64,000 nt of DNA, taken from positions 17,450,489 to 17,514,488 of the forward strand of contig NC_063259.1 in NCBI RefSeq assembly GCF_019578655.1. Reading direction: 5' to 3'. Below are positions 10,613 through 21,182 of this stretch, one piece after another. A program made the translations under genes and the position numbers. Within the stretch, counting starts at the first letter, position 1. Every line of letters begins with the position of its first letter. The notes beneath the pieces were generated by a model. The model was given only the letters and a program-made list of their open reading frames with translations, did not search any database and was not told where the DNA came from. This DNA is from Ricinus communis. Taxonomy: Eukaryota > Streptophyta > Magnoliopsida > Malpighiales > Euphorbiaceae.

Positions 10613-12497
10613 TCAAGCAAAGCTTATAGAGTCTTTAACAAACATACTTTAGTAGTTGAAGAGTCAGTGAATCTTATTTTTAATGAATCTAGCAACTTGA
10701 TCTTGGGAAAGGTACTTGTGTGAATGATCTTGTAGGTGCATTTGTGGAGCTAAATGTGAATTTTGATGACCAATCAAAAGAAGTTGACAAACACATAGAA
10801 GGAAATCGAGAAGATCAATAAAATCATGATGTAACTTAAGATCCTTAAGCATTGGAAAATTCACAAAGTCTTCCCAAAGAGTGGAGCTTTAAAAAGGATC
10901 ACTTTCCCACTCAATTCATTGGAGACTTATTAATGGTGTAAGTACTCGTTCCAAACTAGTAGCTTTAAATAATCTAGACTTTGTTTTTCAATTTGAGCTA
11001 AGGACCATTGATGAGACTCTAAATGATGAAAGTTGGGTGATTGCTATGCAAGATGAACTCAACCAATTTGAAAGAAATAAAGTATGGGAACTTACTCCTA
11101 GACTTAAGGATCACCAAATTATAAGGTGTAAAAGGGTGTTTAAAAAGAAGTTGGATGAGCAAGGCTCTATCATAAGAAATAAAGCTAGATTGGTTGTAAA
11201 AGAATACAACCAAGAGGAAAGCATTGACTATGATAAGATTTTTGCTCCGGTTGCTAGATTAGAAGCTATTAGAATACTCTTAGCTTATGCATGCCATATG
11301 AATTTCAAATTGTTTCCAATGGATATGAAAAGTGCATTCTTAAATGAATTTATTGAGGAGGAAGTTTATGTTGAGCAACCTTCCGGTTTTGAAAGTCATA
11401 AATTTTTTAATCATGTTTTCAAATTATCTAAAGCCTTGTATGGATTGAAACAAGCCCCTAGAGCTTGTATGAAAGGCTTAGTTCCTTTTTAATTGAAAAT
11501 GGATTTTTAAAAGGAAAGGTTGATACTAATCTATTTGTAAGAAATACAAGCATGATACTCTAATTGCTCAAATTTATGTTGATGACATTATGTTTGGTGC
11601 TACTAATGAGTTGCTTTGTGAGGATTTTTGAAATGAGCATGATGGGAGAGCTCAAATTCTTTCGTGGTCTTCAAATTAGCAAAGCAAGGATGGAATCTTT
11701 ATCAACCAATCCAAGTATACAAAAAAACTTTTAAAGAAGTTTGAGATGGATGGTTGCAAAGTAGTAAAGACTCCCATGAGTGTCACGATGAAATTGGACA
11801 AAGATGAGAAGGGTAAGAGCATTAATGAAAAGCTCTATAAAAGTATGGTCAGATCTTTTTTACATTTAAGCGGTTCTAGACTTGATAATATGTATAGTGT
11901 TTGTCTATGTACTAGATTTCAATCTTGTCCTAAAGAGTCTCACTTGAATACTATCAAAAGAATTTTGAAAGATTTGCATGGTACCTTGCATCTAGGTCTT
12001 TGGTATCCTAGAGAAATATCTTTTGACAATATAGGTTATTTAGATGCTGATTATGAGGGAAGCCTATTAGATAGAAAGAGCACTTCCGGAACTTGTCATT
12101 TGTTATGTGAATGTTTAGTATCTTGGTTTAGCAAGAAACAAGTTTAGGTTGCTCTTTCCATTACAAAAGCCGAGTATGTGGCGGCGGGTTGTCATTGCCC
12201 ATAAATTCTTTGGATGAAGCAACAATTAAGAGATTATGGAAGAGAGGTTGATCAAATTCCTATAAAGTATGACAATACTAGTGCCATAAATTTCTCTAAG
12301 AATCTAATTCAACACTCTAAGTATTTAGACATTAGACATCATTTTTGAGAGATCATGTGCAAAATAGTGATCTCATTTTAGGATTTGTTGATACAACTAA
12401 CCAATTGGCTGACATCTTTACTAAACTCCTTAATGAGGAGAAATTGAGTTATATCAAAAGAAAATTAGGAACGGTTAATGGAAGCACTCTAGGTTAG
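10613..12497 (+). pseudogene. SIRE-like copia pol: integrase C-terminus, RT, RNase H
   Basis: Continuation of the SIRE-like element after B2. The start (tcaagcaaagcttatagagtc) matches the reverse complement of 56640-56720 in the second copy. Reverse transcriptase begins near 11037, with MQDELNQFERNKVWEL followed by the palm segments PMDMKSAFLNEFIEEEVYVEQP-like and KALYGLKQAPRA. The catalytic YVDD lies at 11575-11586, after a frameshift near 11470. RNase H follows from about 11746 (DRKSTSGTCHLL, residues near 105-116), and pol ends in GSTLG with TAG at 12495-12497. Frameshifts at about 11470, 11630 and 12150 and a premature stop make it inactive. It would copy element RNA into DNA. Confidence 0.85.
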
Positions 12498-13081
12498 TCT
12501 TTTTATACATTTTTTTTAACTCTCAATTTAAGATGTGTTTTAGCAAATTCTTATGTGAAGCTATCTCATTTGCATCTCTATTTTGATATTGAGTATTAAA
12601 ATTTCACTTTGCATATGAGGGGCTCTCTTACTTACTATGCATTTTAATACTCCCAAATAAAAGGTATGATCAACCCTAATCGTGCATGAAATTTGAAAAA
12701 AATTGGATTTATTTTGAAAAGTGAGCTCGCGATTCAGAAAGGCCTCGCGCTTTATAGGTCTTTATAAAACTGAAAGACTAACCTCTAAAGCGTGACCGCG
12801 CTTCCTAAAAAATATAACCATGATGATTAATTTCTCAATAGCATGATCGCGCTTCTCAAGCGCGCCCGCACTTCTCATTTTCTATAAAAATTTAGCCATT
12901 ACAGAATTTTTCAAATTAATTTTAAATTCAAATCTAGCCGTTTCCATATGTTTTTATCTCCTTTAAGGCTATATAAGACATATACTTTAGGGTTTCATTA
13001 CTTTTTGCATATATTAGTATTCAAATCTTCAAAAGCTCTTTCGTTCTCTTCTTCAAACCTTCAAATCCCTACTTGTCAATC
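12498..13081 (+). promoter_or_regulatory. Pol-ORF3 spacer with probable internal promoter
   Basis: About 580 bp without coding sequence between the pol stop and the ORF3 start. CG-rich words (gcgtgaccgcgctt, gatcgcgcttc, aagcgcgcccgcactt) cluster at 12720-12880. TATATAAG lies at 12970-12977 in ttaaggctatataagaca, followed by an ATG at 13082, 105 bp downstream. The second SIRE-like copy has the same order: array 54455-54625, TATAAAAG 54354-54361, ORF3 start 54259. The layout resembles the LTR's own array plus TATA box, so I infer a separate promoter for ORF3. Confidence 0.5.
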
Positions 13082-13727
13082 ATGAGGTCAAGAAAAGCTA
13101 TTGGGAAAGGTTCTTCTTCCTTTGAGAATGAAAGGTGTTGATGATGAAGCAACAACGATAAAATTCATGATAATAGAAAGGAAGGAGATTCAAGCAAACC
13201 AATTCTTTTATGAAGAAGCTCTTATCAATCTTGGCATTTCTGAAGATGTACATTCCCTCCTAGAAACTGTATGTTTAGAAGAATTCTTCCTACCCTAGTT
13301 CTTAAAGACTTAGGATATGAAATCTTACTAAGAAATTTATCTCTACCTACTAAGAAATTTATCTCTACCCTAGTGATCAACAAAAAGAAGGAGAAAAGGA
13401 TGAATACTATGGAATAAATTTTAAGTTCTTTAGGGAGAAAAAGATCCTTACTAGACTTCAATTCTTTTGCATCTTTGGATTCTAAGAGAGTGGCCACCTA
13501 TGCGTCATAGAAAACTTTGTTAAAATGCCTTTCTCTCCTTCATAATTTTGAAGACAAATATCTACCAAAGACATTCACTCCAAAGGCTCCCTATCAAAAG
13601 ACCATATATCTTTAGTTCTTAGGTTATGCATAGGACGATAGCCACCAAGATCCATGCAAGAGATAATGGGATGGAAAAAGTGCCTCAAAAAGATTTTCTC
13701 TTCCCCTATGAAAAGATTAACAGTAAG
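13082..13727 (+). pseudogene. SIRE-like ORF3, 5' part
   Basis: It starts at ATG 13082 (MRSRKAIGKG) and is shifted out of frame soon after, with the homologous frame at 13101-13298. Parts include TIERKE-like, NQFFYEEALINLGIS and FLPTLVLKDLGYE-type segments. These correspond to segments of the minus-strand copy at 53121-54259. The ORF is cut at 13727 by insertion of family B element B1 (5' LTR starts 13728). The matching downstream block in the upstream unit is 3890-3935. Function is unknown: the family calls this position env-like, but I see no convincing membrane protein features. Confidence 0.5.
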
Positions 13728-15210
13728 TGATGTGCATAGTTTTACACATATTTGCTTCCATATTATTTTGTATTTTCTTAGCAATTATTGTGCTTTTATT
13801 CCAAGATCACCCGTGTTTTGTGTTCTTTTGTATTTCAGGAGAATTTATAGGACCACCATTAGTGTTTGAGCAATTATAGATCAATACGTGCGAAAATGGA
13901 CATGACTTCATCAAAATTGGACAAGGGCTCACATGTCAGACATTGAGCACGGCCTAGGTCAAGGCCTTACCGATCAGCACGGCCTGGACTCTGGCCGTGA
14001 CCAAACATTAGCCTTTGATCCTCAAATGTGGCATTTTAGGCATGGTTTTTGAGGCTATCACGGCCTCCAGCATGGCCCGTGGTGGCTCAGCACTAGCGAG
14101 GGCATGGCCAGGAAGAAAACCTAACTTGTGAGATTCGAAGGTTCAGCACGGCCTGGACTCCGGTCGTGCTGGGACAAGTGTATAAGGAAAGCCATTTCTT
14201 AAGTTAGGGCTTGAGGAAGGAAGGCAGGAGGAGAGTTTTGGTGGCTGGTTCGGTTTTTGCAGAGTACTGAGTTCGAGAGAGAGTTGCAGAGAGGGAGAAT
14301 CCCGAAATCGCAAGGTTCCGAGTGCAAAACAATAGTGGAGCAAATTGAGAGGCAATTGGGAAGACCAATCATAGTGCTGATTCAGATTTGGAGCTGTTCA
14401 TCCAATTCGAGAGAAAAGGGTGTATATGTTTCATTTCTATTATTCTTTCATTATAATTGATTTCCTAGTTGTTTTAAACATGAACATGAGTAGCTAGATC
14501 GATTAAATCCATTGGCATTTCTTTACTATGTTGGCTTAATACTAAATTGTTGGATTGTTTGAGTTTAGTTTTTATCCTTCTTACTTTTAGTATTAATAAG
14601 ATAATGCATTATTCATGAGACGTTATGAATTGTGGTGTTTAGATTGCTTTGTGTGATTGAGAAGTTCATTTGGCAATTTGAATTTTGAATAGCAAGAACT
14701 GATTAATAATCACTTAGAGAGAAGGATAATTGACTAGCCGGATTAAGAATTAACAAAGCTTAATAGAGGCAAATTAAAGCTTAATGCTAATTTAAGAATC
14801 AATCATTAGGAAGAGATTCCAACTTTAGGTTCTTGAGTTTAGGAATTCGGTTATCTCAAGAAGGAAACCAAACTCAATTAAGAATTCGTCCATGGGTAGC
14901 ATAATTGGACTCATCAATCTGTTATCTTTTGTTTGATTGCCAACTAGTCTAGGTTCCCTTTGGGTTGGCTTTCTTGTCTTGATTGTTTCATTTATCCATT
15001 CATTCCTGCATCTCACTTAGAACTCAGATTGTAGTTATTAGGAAATTTAGAAATTACTCATCATTCATTTTAGGCTAATATAACAGAGAACAAAGTAGTA
15101 ACTCTAGGCTTTCACTTTCCCGAAGGATACGACCTTGATACTCACCATTAGTGCTAGACTGCATCGATAGGTTCACTGCCTCAGATTGTAGTTGCATAAA
15201 TAGCCTATCA
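13728..15210 (+). repeat. 5' LTR of B1
   Basis: 1483 bp, TGATGTGCATAG to ATAGCCTATCA. CACGGCC/GGCCGTG words cluster at about 13945-14175, and a TATAAGG box at 14181-14187 follows directly. The downstream U5 part (14460-15210) is shared with family A LTRs, while the first ~500 bp is specific to family B. Confidence 0.9.
14181..14187 (+). promoter_or_regulatory. TATA box of B1 5' LTR
   Basis: TATAAGG in gtgtataaggaa, directly after the last GGTCGTGCT of the CG-rich array. The 3' LTR copy has the fuller TATATAAGG at 18705-18713. Confidence 0.55.
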
Positions 15211-15216
15211 AGTTTT

Positions 15217-15234
15217 TGGCACCATTGCCGGGGA
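15217..15234 (+). other. PBS of B1, tRNA-Asp type
   Basis: TGGCACCATTGCCGGGGA, two G-to-A changes at CpG sites from the perfect 18-base match seen in the complete family A element (37739-37756). Confidence 0.8.
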
Positions 15235-15365
15235 ATGTTTGAAAACTATAGTGAAATTTGCTATTTGTTACTTTAGCCATTTATTTTATTTTATTTTATC
15301 TTATTTTTGTACATATTTATTTAGTTTAAGCTCATGATTCAGGTAGTGAATGATAAGGGGGTTCA

Positions 15366-16247
15366 GTGCTAAATTCAAACTCTTTGTATGACGCGTTGGA
15401 GAATGGGATCAGGAACCAAGAGAGTGCTATAAATGGGGATAATCGTGCAGCCTTAGCAGCTCGAGTGGATTCGTTTTGTAGGGCTACCGATAAACTCTTC
15501 ATTCCTATCCTTTCATCTCAAGATTTTTATGAAATTTGTTGTGGTTTACATTTGAGTAATGATTGTCTATTATGCAGTGATTTTTCTCATTGTATTTATA
15601 ACTTTGAACAGGTGAACTATACGGGAAGCTGGCTAAATAACTCGTATGAAAGCACCTACAATCAAGAATGGAGCACTCATTCACCCTTTAGATGGAGCTT
15701 AGATGGCCAAGAACCATTAAGACTTCAGCAACTACATCAACAGCCTAGTCTTGCACCTTCAACTCAAGATGAAGAGTTACTAACTGCAGAACAATTGGGA
15801 ACTCCATCAAATACTACTGAATCCAAAGAACATTTTAGCACCGTCACTTTGCGTTCATGTGAGAATTTTTCTGGTTTATTTACTATGTTTGACGATGATG
15901 CTTATATGCAGGACGACTCCTTGAACATGGAGATAGAACCAGAAAAGGGAGAGGCAAACATGATTCCTCTGAAAGACTATCAACAGGAACGTATAGTTGA
16001 TGATGCTGAGTTGCAATTACAAGAAATTTTGGTGGATTTTCCACAAGTCCCTTCGACGATGGAAGATAAGCACGAGTTATCTAATGAAGAAGTCTTGGAG
16101 CAGCTCGAGTTTCTTCTAGCAAGTGAACCAAGCCAAGGACTGCAGAAAACCATTGACATTCCTGAAGAAGTTGCCCAACTGTTGATCCTTCCAATTGGTG
16201 AAACTTCAGCTTTCAAATTAGAAGAGCCCCTAGAGCATCATGACTAA
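15366..16247 (+). CDS. Family B gag-derived protein (B1), longest open copy
   Basis: A single open frame of 293 codons. The codon at the position of the start ATG in other copies is GTG here, so this copy probably lacks its proper start. The N-terminal ~80 residues hold the Cys/His cluster YEICCGLHLSNDC. Residues ~80-135 are Gln/Ser/Thr-rich. Near 160 is TLRSCENFSG, the LRSG-like motif with Gly replaced by Cys. The C-terminal half is strongly acidic (EEVLEQLEFLLASEPSQG near 240-257). Compared with the family A copy (38204-39064) about 45 residues are missing in frame before EQLGTPSN. A TAA at 16245-16247 replaces the Tyr codon of HHDYVQLY, removing the last ~50 residues. I infer an RNA-binding or particle-forming role from its gag origin. 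Confidence 0.6.
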   Translation: MLNSNSLYDALENGIRNQESAINGDNRAALAARVDSFCRATDKLFIPILSSQDFYEICCGLHLSNDCLLCSDFSHCIYNFEQVNYTGSWLNNSYESTYNQEWSTHSPFRWSLDGQEPLRLQQLHQQPSLAPSTQDEELLTAEQLGTPSNTTESKEHFSTVTLRSCENFSGLFTMFDDDAYMQDDSLNMEIEPEKGEANMIPLKDYQQERIVDDAELQLQEILVDFPQVPSTMEDKHELSNEEVLEQLEFLLASEPSQGLQKTIDIPEEVAQLLILPIGETSAFKLEEPLEHHD

Positions 16248-18225
16248 GTGCAACTATATGAGGAACGAGTTTTACCCATCATATTGGCAGCTTGCTTGAC
16301 AGTCGATAAGAGGAAATTGACAATTATCCCTCTAAGCAGATACTTAAAGCCAACTGCTTGGAAGAAAGATGGATGGTCATTGATCACACCCGTCTGCTTT
16401 TCACCATGAATCCAGCTAAGAAGACTCATCACATTAAATGAAGCACTTTTGGGAGGCACCCCAAATTTTATTTTTCATTTTCATTTGAAACATTTTATTA
16501 CTTTTAGTTTTCATATTTTATTTAATTTTCATTTTCAGTTTCAATTATTTCTTTATTTTATTATTTTCAGCTTCTACCGAGGACGCACTGAATTTCCACT
16601 ACGCCAGCCTCGGCGGATGATCAGGGCAGTCCCCTGGATCTTTTTGCATTTATTTACTTTATTTTTCATACATGTCATGCACTTGGATTGTATTGCCTTT
16701 GTTTCTCTTAGTTGAGCATCCCATGCGGGGTATCCATAACATTTTACACTGAGGATAGTGTGTTCTTCAAGTGTGGGGTGGTTATGGGTAAACCTTATAA
16801 TCCTAATCAATCATACAGTTTTTAGATATATCTGAAATATCCATCGCTAGGTGTTGTGTATTATTAGGATGTTAAGACACTGTGTCTTTATGCACTTCAG
16901 TATGCTATTTTTGAGCTGATTGATGACTTGATTTATAGAATTGTAGTTACTTTTGTTTGTTGTTCATTGTCCTTAGAAAATAATTGATGGTGTTTTACAT
17001 ATCAGCCCTGCCGGGTTAAACCGGTGTTATTTAATTATTTTTCGAATTGTCGAATTTTAACTTAGAATGTTGATAATGTCATATGCATGTGTTTCTTGAG
17101 TAATGATTCAATTAATGATGTTGCTAACCAATTGCACCTAATACCACACCTCAAAGTGGGATTTTGAGCCAGTTGATCATTCATTATACTTATGCTCTTT
17201 ATATTTCTTGTTTGAGTGTGCATTGTACTTGACTTTGCTTCTAGAACTTACTTTGTAATGCTTGTTGAAGTTACATGAATATTTTGAATACCATGAGATG
17301 ATTTGGGCGATTTATGATTCACCATATTTGGCCAAAAGCCTACCCCTTTATGTTTCCATTAGTTAGCCAGTTTTTAGCCTTAATCTTTTCTTCATAATTT
17401 ACACCTATACACTTTAATTATACCATTCTTTACATTTGTCTTTCCCCAACCCTTATGCTGGAATTTCTTTTTGTGATTTGCTCACCCTTATATGGGATTA
17501 AAATGCCAATTGCTATATTGGTAAATTCACTAAGTCTTTTTAATATTTTAGATGCTCCCTTCGATCCATACTGTATTTTTTATTCTTTACGTTTATTCAT
17601 GTTGTATGTAGCGGTTCGCTTATAAGCTGCTAGTTTATTATTAAAAAAAAAAGAAGAAGAAAATAAACAAAATTCTTTAATTATTTATCTCTTTATCGAA
17701 TTTAGAGCATTTGCGAGCGTTATTCTACAAAGTAGGGATTTTAGTGAATAATTCTTTTTGTATATTAGGCATTTAATCCTTTAAGCATATATTGTTGTTT
17801 ATCGCACGAATTCTAGCATTTTCACACTTCTTTCCCAAATCTCCATACCTTTACCTTAACCCCATTACAACCTTGGTAAAGACCCTTTGATTTTGGTATT
17901 TACTTATTCACAGTAGCGAAGATATGATTTATGAGCAAGCTTATGGTGAGCGGGTTTTTGTGCATTTGCTTTGAGGGATTTGTTTTTCACCTTATATACA
18001 CTTTGAGTGACTTGAGTGATCCCTGTGAGGCATTGGTTTGTGATGTTTATATTGAGTTGTCATTTAAGTTATTCATGCATTAATATTATTTCCATTCTCT
18101 GTTAATGATTTGCAATTTGATTTATGATTGAGTATCCTTTGAGATGCATTGAATACTATATATTGTGGACTAGGGGCATAAACTGTAAGGAATTGCTGAC
18201 TGCAGTTTTGTGAGGTGAGTTGTTA
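16248..18225 (+). other. Non-coding 3' internal region of B1
   Basis: About 2 kb without sustained coding frames. It starts with the remainder of the gag-derived ORF in two overlapping frames (to about 16470), including a gcacttttgggaggcaccc block that resembles the very end of Athila pol. The hairpin/polypurine-like module follows at 16746-16778. The region 16800-18220 is present, inverted, in B2 (6371-7400), so it is a fixed part of family B. Confidence 0.6.
16746..16778 (+). other. Internal hairpin plus polypurine-like motif (B1)
   Basis: ACACTG-AGGA-TAGTGT (16746-16761) is a 6-bp stem with one G-T pair and an AGGA loop. AAGTGTGGGG follows at 16769-16778. The module lies about 1.48 kb before the matching hairpin and polypurine tract at the 3' LTR, and could act as a second plus-strand primer site. 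Confidence 0.55.
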
Positions 18226-18260
18226 ATTGCTTGAGGACAAGCAATAGCTTAAGTGTGGGG
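18226..18260 (+). other. Hairpin and 3' polypurine tract of B1
   Basis: ATTGCTTG-AGGA-CAAGCAAT (18226-18245), a perfect 8-bp stem, is followed by AAGTGTGGGG (18251-18260) and, five bases on, by the 3' LTR at 18266. Confidence 0.7.
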
Positions 18261-18265
18261 TGATT

Positions 18266-18809
18266 TGATGTGCATAGTTTTACACATATTTGCTTGCATA
18301 TTATTGTATATTTTCTTAGAAATTATTGTGCTTTTATTCCAAGATCACCCGTGTTTTGTGTTCTTTTGCATTTCAGGAGAATTTATAGGACCATCATCAT
18401 TGTTTGAGCAATTATAGATCAATATGTGAGAAAACGGATGGGAATTCATCAAAATTGGATAAGGGCTCGCATGCACGGCCTACACTCTGACCGTGACCAA
18501 CCATTAGCCTTTGATCCTCAAATGTGGCATTTTGGGCATGGTTTCCGAGGTTGTCACGGCCTCCAGCACGGCCCGTGGTGGCTCAGCATCGGTGGGGGCA
18601 CAGCCAGGAAGAAAACCTAACTTGCGAGATCCGAAGGTTTAGCATAGCCTGGACTCCGGTCGTGCTGACCAGCACGACCATGACCACGGCCGTGCTAGGA
18701 CAAGTATATAAGGAAAGTGATTTCTTAAGCTAGGGCCAGAGGAAGGAAGGAACGAGGAGAGTATTGGCGGCTGGTTCGATTTTTGTAGAGTACTAGTTCG
18801 GGAGAGAGT
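18266..18809 (+). repeat. 3' LTR of B1, 5' third only
   Basis: It matches 13728-14300 of the 5' LTR, including the CG-rich array (about 18470-18700) and TATATAAGG (18705-18713). It stops at about 18809 inside gggagagagt, and the remaining ~920 bp are lost. Confidence 0.85.
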
Positions 18810-18865
18810 CAGTACTGAGCAATTCTTCATCTTGAGAACACTAAAAAAGATAAAGATGCAGAGTA
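18810..18865. other. Scrambled junction (filler DNA)
   Basis: Fifty-six bases made of short pieces: agtactgagc (family B LTR), aattcttcatcttgagaacactaaaaaag (SIRE-like ORF3, compare 3955-3985), then gcagagtactgag (family B LTR again). After this the SIRE-like LTR begins at gctattggagcc. The pattern fits break repair with template switching. Confidence 0.6.
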
Positions 18866-19579
18866 CTGAGCTATTGGAGCCCCAACGTCTCTTTTTAGAA
18901 AGCCCGAGGGCCCTCAAGAAGCACGGGGGCATTTTTCATGACTACAAGCAACCTCTTGCCAAGTCAACAGATTTGCATTAAATGAGTTTAGGACCCTTTG
19001 TAACGTCTCTAAGAGGTAGGTATGAGTATAAATACCCCTAATAAAGACTTAAGAAGTAAGTGTGTGATTGTGTCTTGTCCAAACTCTTGCAAATTTATTT
19101 CTCAACTTTCTATACTCAATTTTCTTCTTTGTATAGTGTATTAAGTTGAATCCTATTGTTCAAATACAACTCTAAAGGGTTATCGTGTGAGCTTAGGTAT
19201 TAAAAACACAAGAAATTGGTTGTTCAGTAACCACCAATACTCAAAGGTTAAGAGACTTAGTGAAGGATTAGTTCACTAAGGGAAGAGATTTAGTGTTAGT
19301 CTTGGAAAAAACCAAGTTGTTGGGTGAACTTATAAAACCCAAAGGTTGTAATCTTAATAATTTTTAGTGGAATATTTAAGTGTGATCTTGATAAGTGGAT
19401 ATAGAGAGGATTTTTCTCAAACTACTATAAAACTTTATGTCAATTCGCTTAACCCTAACTCTAACTCTCTTCCAATTTTCTTTACTCTTTCTTAAATCCT
19501 TATGTGTCACCTACAATTATCAAATTCCGCAATTTGAGATCGTTAATTTAACCCCACTTCTTGGTTCGAAGGGACAACA
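18866..19579 (+). repeat. SIRE-like LTR, 3' part
   Basis: It corresponds to about 5440-6142 of the upstream LTR, including gtctctttttagaaagc, the TATAAATA at 19027-19034 and the LTR end ...gggacaaca at 19579. The LTR's first ~470 bp, most of ORF3 and the 3' untranslated part are missing. No PBS follows, so it is the terminal 3' LTR. The flank at 19580 onwards is not recognisably SIRE-like. Confidence 0.75.
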
Positions 19580-21182
19580 TGGGAAATCCTCAGGTTGTCG
19601 ATATAGTTTGCTGATTTGTAGGACTCTAGAGATGATGAGGCTGTTGAATCAAGGATCTATTGAGAATCAACTGCTACTTAAATTTAGGAGTCTTTTGTCA
19701 TTCCACAAAAGTTTTTCTTTAAATTTAGGAATCTCTTGTCATTCCACAAAATTTTTCTAATCTAGGGTTATTCCTTAGTGACCTTGCTCTCTAGTTACCA
19801 AAAAAGCTCTCTACTTAATCAAACGTAGGTTTTTAAATTTTTCAGTAACAATAGCCTATAATCGATTTAGCTCCTTCAAAAACTTAGATGCCTATTTCTA
19901 TTTATAGAGGTAAGGTTTCAAAAAAATCCTAAAGGAAACGATAATCTCTATTATTTTAAAAAACAAGTTGATAAATATCCAAATTTAATTTTTTAAATTT
20001 AAATAATTATTGTTAAAATCATGATTATCGCTAAAAAAAACCTTCTAAAATCTGTATATGGACATAAGATCATCGACAAAAATGATATTGAAGTGAAAAA
20101 GCTCCAATCAGCACTGCGTAGAGCCGATGGGCTCTATACAAAGCCAATTGGTTCTACACAAGGAAAATTTAAGGGAAATTTTCAATTAGGTCCCTGAATT
20201 TGTGAAGTCCTCCATTTTGACTCTCGAACTTTATTGTTCTTGACCATTGAGTCTAAATTGATTTTAAAAAGGTAATTCCAGCTAGATTAATGTCAACCTA
20301 ATCTTGGATTCGCCTGTCCTTCATCTCTTGAGACCCGAAAAGGCACTAACTTTTATCATAGGGTTTTCCATATTTCTCTCAATATATATATCAGGAAAAG
20401 GGGAGCTGACAACCACCCTCAGTTTGTCAAAACTTATGAGCATACATGTGATTAAATAAATTGAGATAAATCATAGATATCAAGGATATGGCAAAGGATA
20501 TTATGTGAGCTATATAAGCCATGCCTCATAAGCTCGAACTTCGATCACTGATTCGATGTGGGGACCATACCGCTTGAATTTCGAGGGCTTTGTTGAGGGC
20601 TCACCTGCTTAGGTTGGAACTATGCCCATTGAATTGGGAACTATGCCTCTAGATTTGGAACCATGTCCATTGAATCAGGAGCTACACCCGTCAAATTGAT
20701 GATTGTAGAGACTTCCCTCTAGCTACTTTCCATTCTAGGAAATAATTTTTTACTTCGAGTTAATTTAGTAATTTTCCACTTTTTGGTACTTTCAATTAGA
20801 ATTTCCTGCCACGGGGTATGGTCTAACTCATTTCGATACTTCTGGAAGCTATACCAGTATTTTGCCCACTTAGGGAGTAAAATATGATTTTAATGGGTCA
20901 GGGACCAAAATTGTAACTTTCTCGAAACTCCCCCTCGAGTTGCCAATTGACCTTCTACATATCTTCTGCAGACTTGTACCAACTTTTGGACTAAAACATG
21001 ATTTTGACAAGTCTGGGACCTAAATGAAATTTTTACCCTTCATCCAGGACATATAAGTAGCCCTATATCCATACTTCATTCACTTTATCCATTTTTCTTT
21101 ACTTTATTCTCAAAACCCCGTTTTACTCTTTCTTTGATTTCTAACCCAATTCTTAACCAAATTCCATGAAATCAGTCCTAAA
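19580..21182. other. Unassigned DNA with small repeats
   Basis: No convincing gene. A block of about 42 bp (taaatttaggagtcttttgtc...) is repeated in tandem at about 19677-19757. Around 20190 is aattaggtccctgaatttg, a phrase common in degenerate plant repeats. Phrases of the type ggaactatgcccattgaatt recur at 20614-20700. At about 21050-21120 an acatataagtagccctat stretch could be a TATA-containing leader for the broken gene that follows. Confidence 0.35.

Larger units (their letters stand above)
13728..18809 (+). mobile_element. Family B non-autonomous gypsy element B1 (3' LTR truncated)
   Basis: 5' LTR 13728-15210, PBS 15217-15234, gag-like ORF 15366-16247, long non-coding 3' region, hairpin and polypurine tract 18226-18260, and a 3' LTR from 18266 cut off at about 18809. 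It sits inside SIRE-like ORF3: the five bases before it are gtaag, as in the uninterrupted sequence at 3916-3920. The right TSD is lost in a scrambled junction. No protease, RT, RNase H or integrase is present. Confidence 0.85.
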
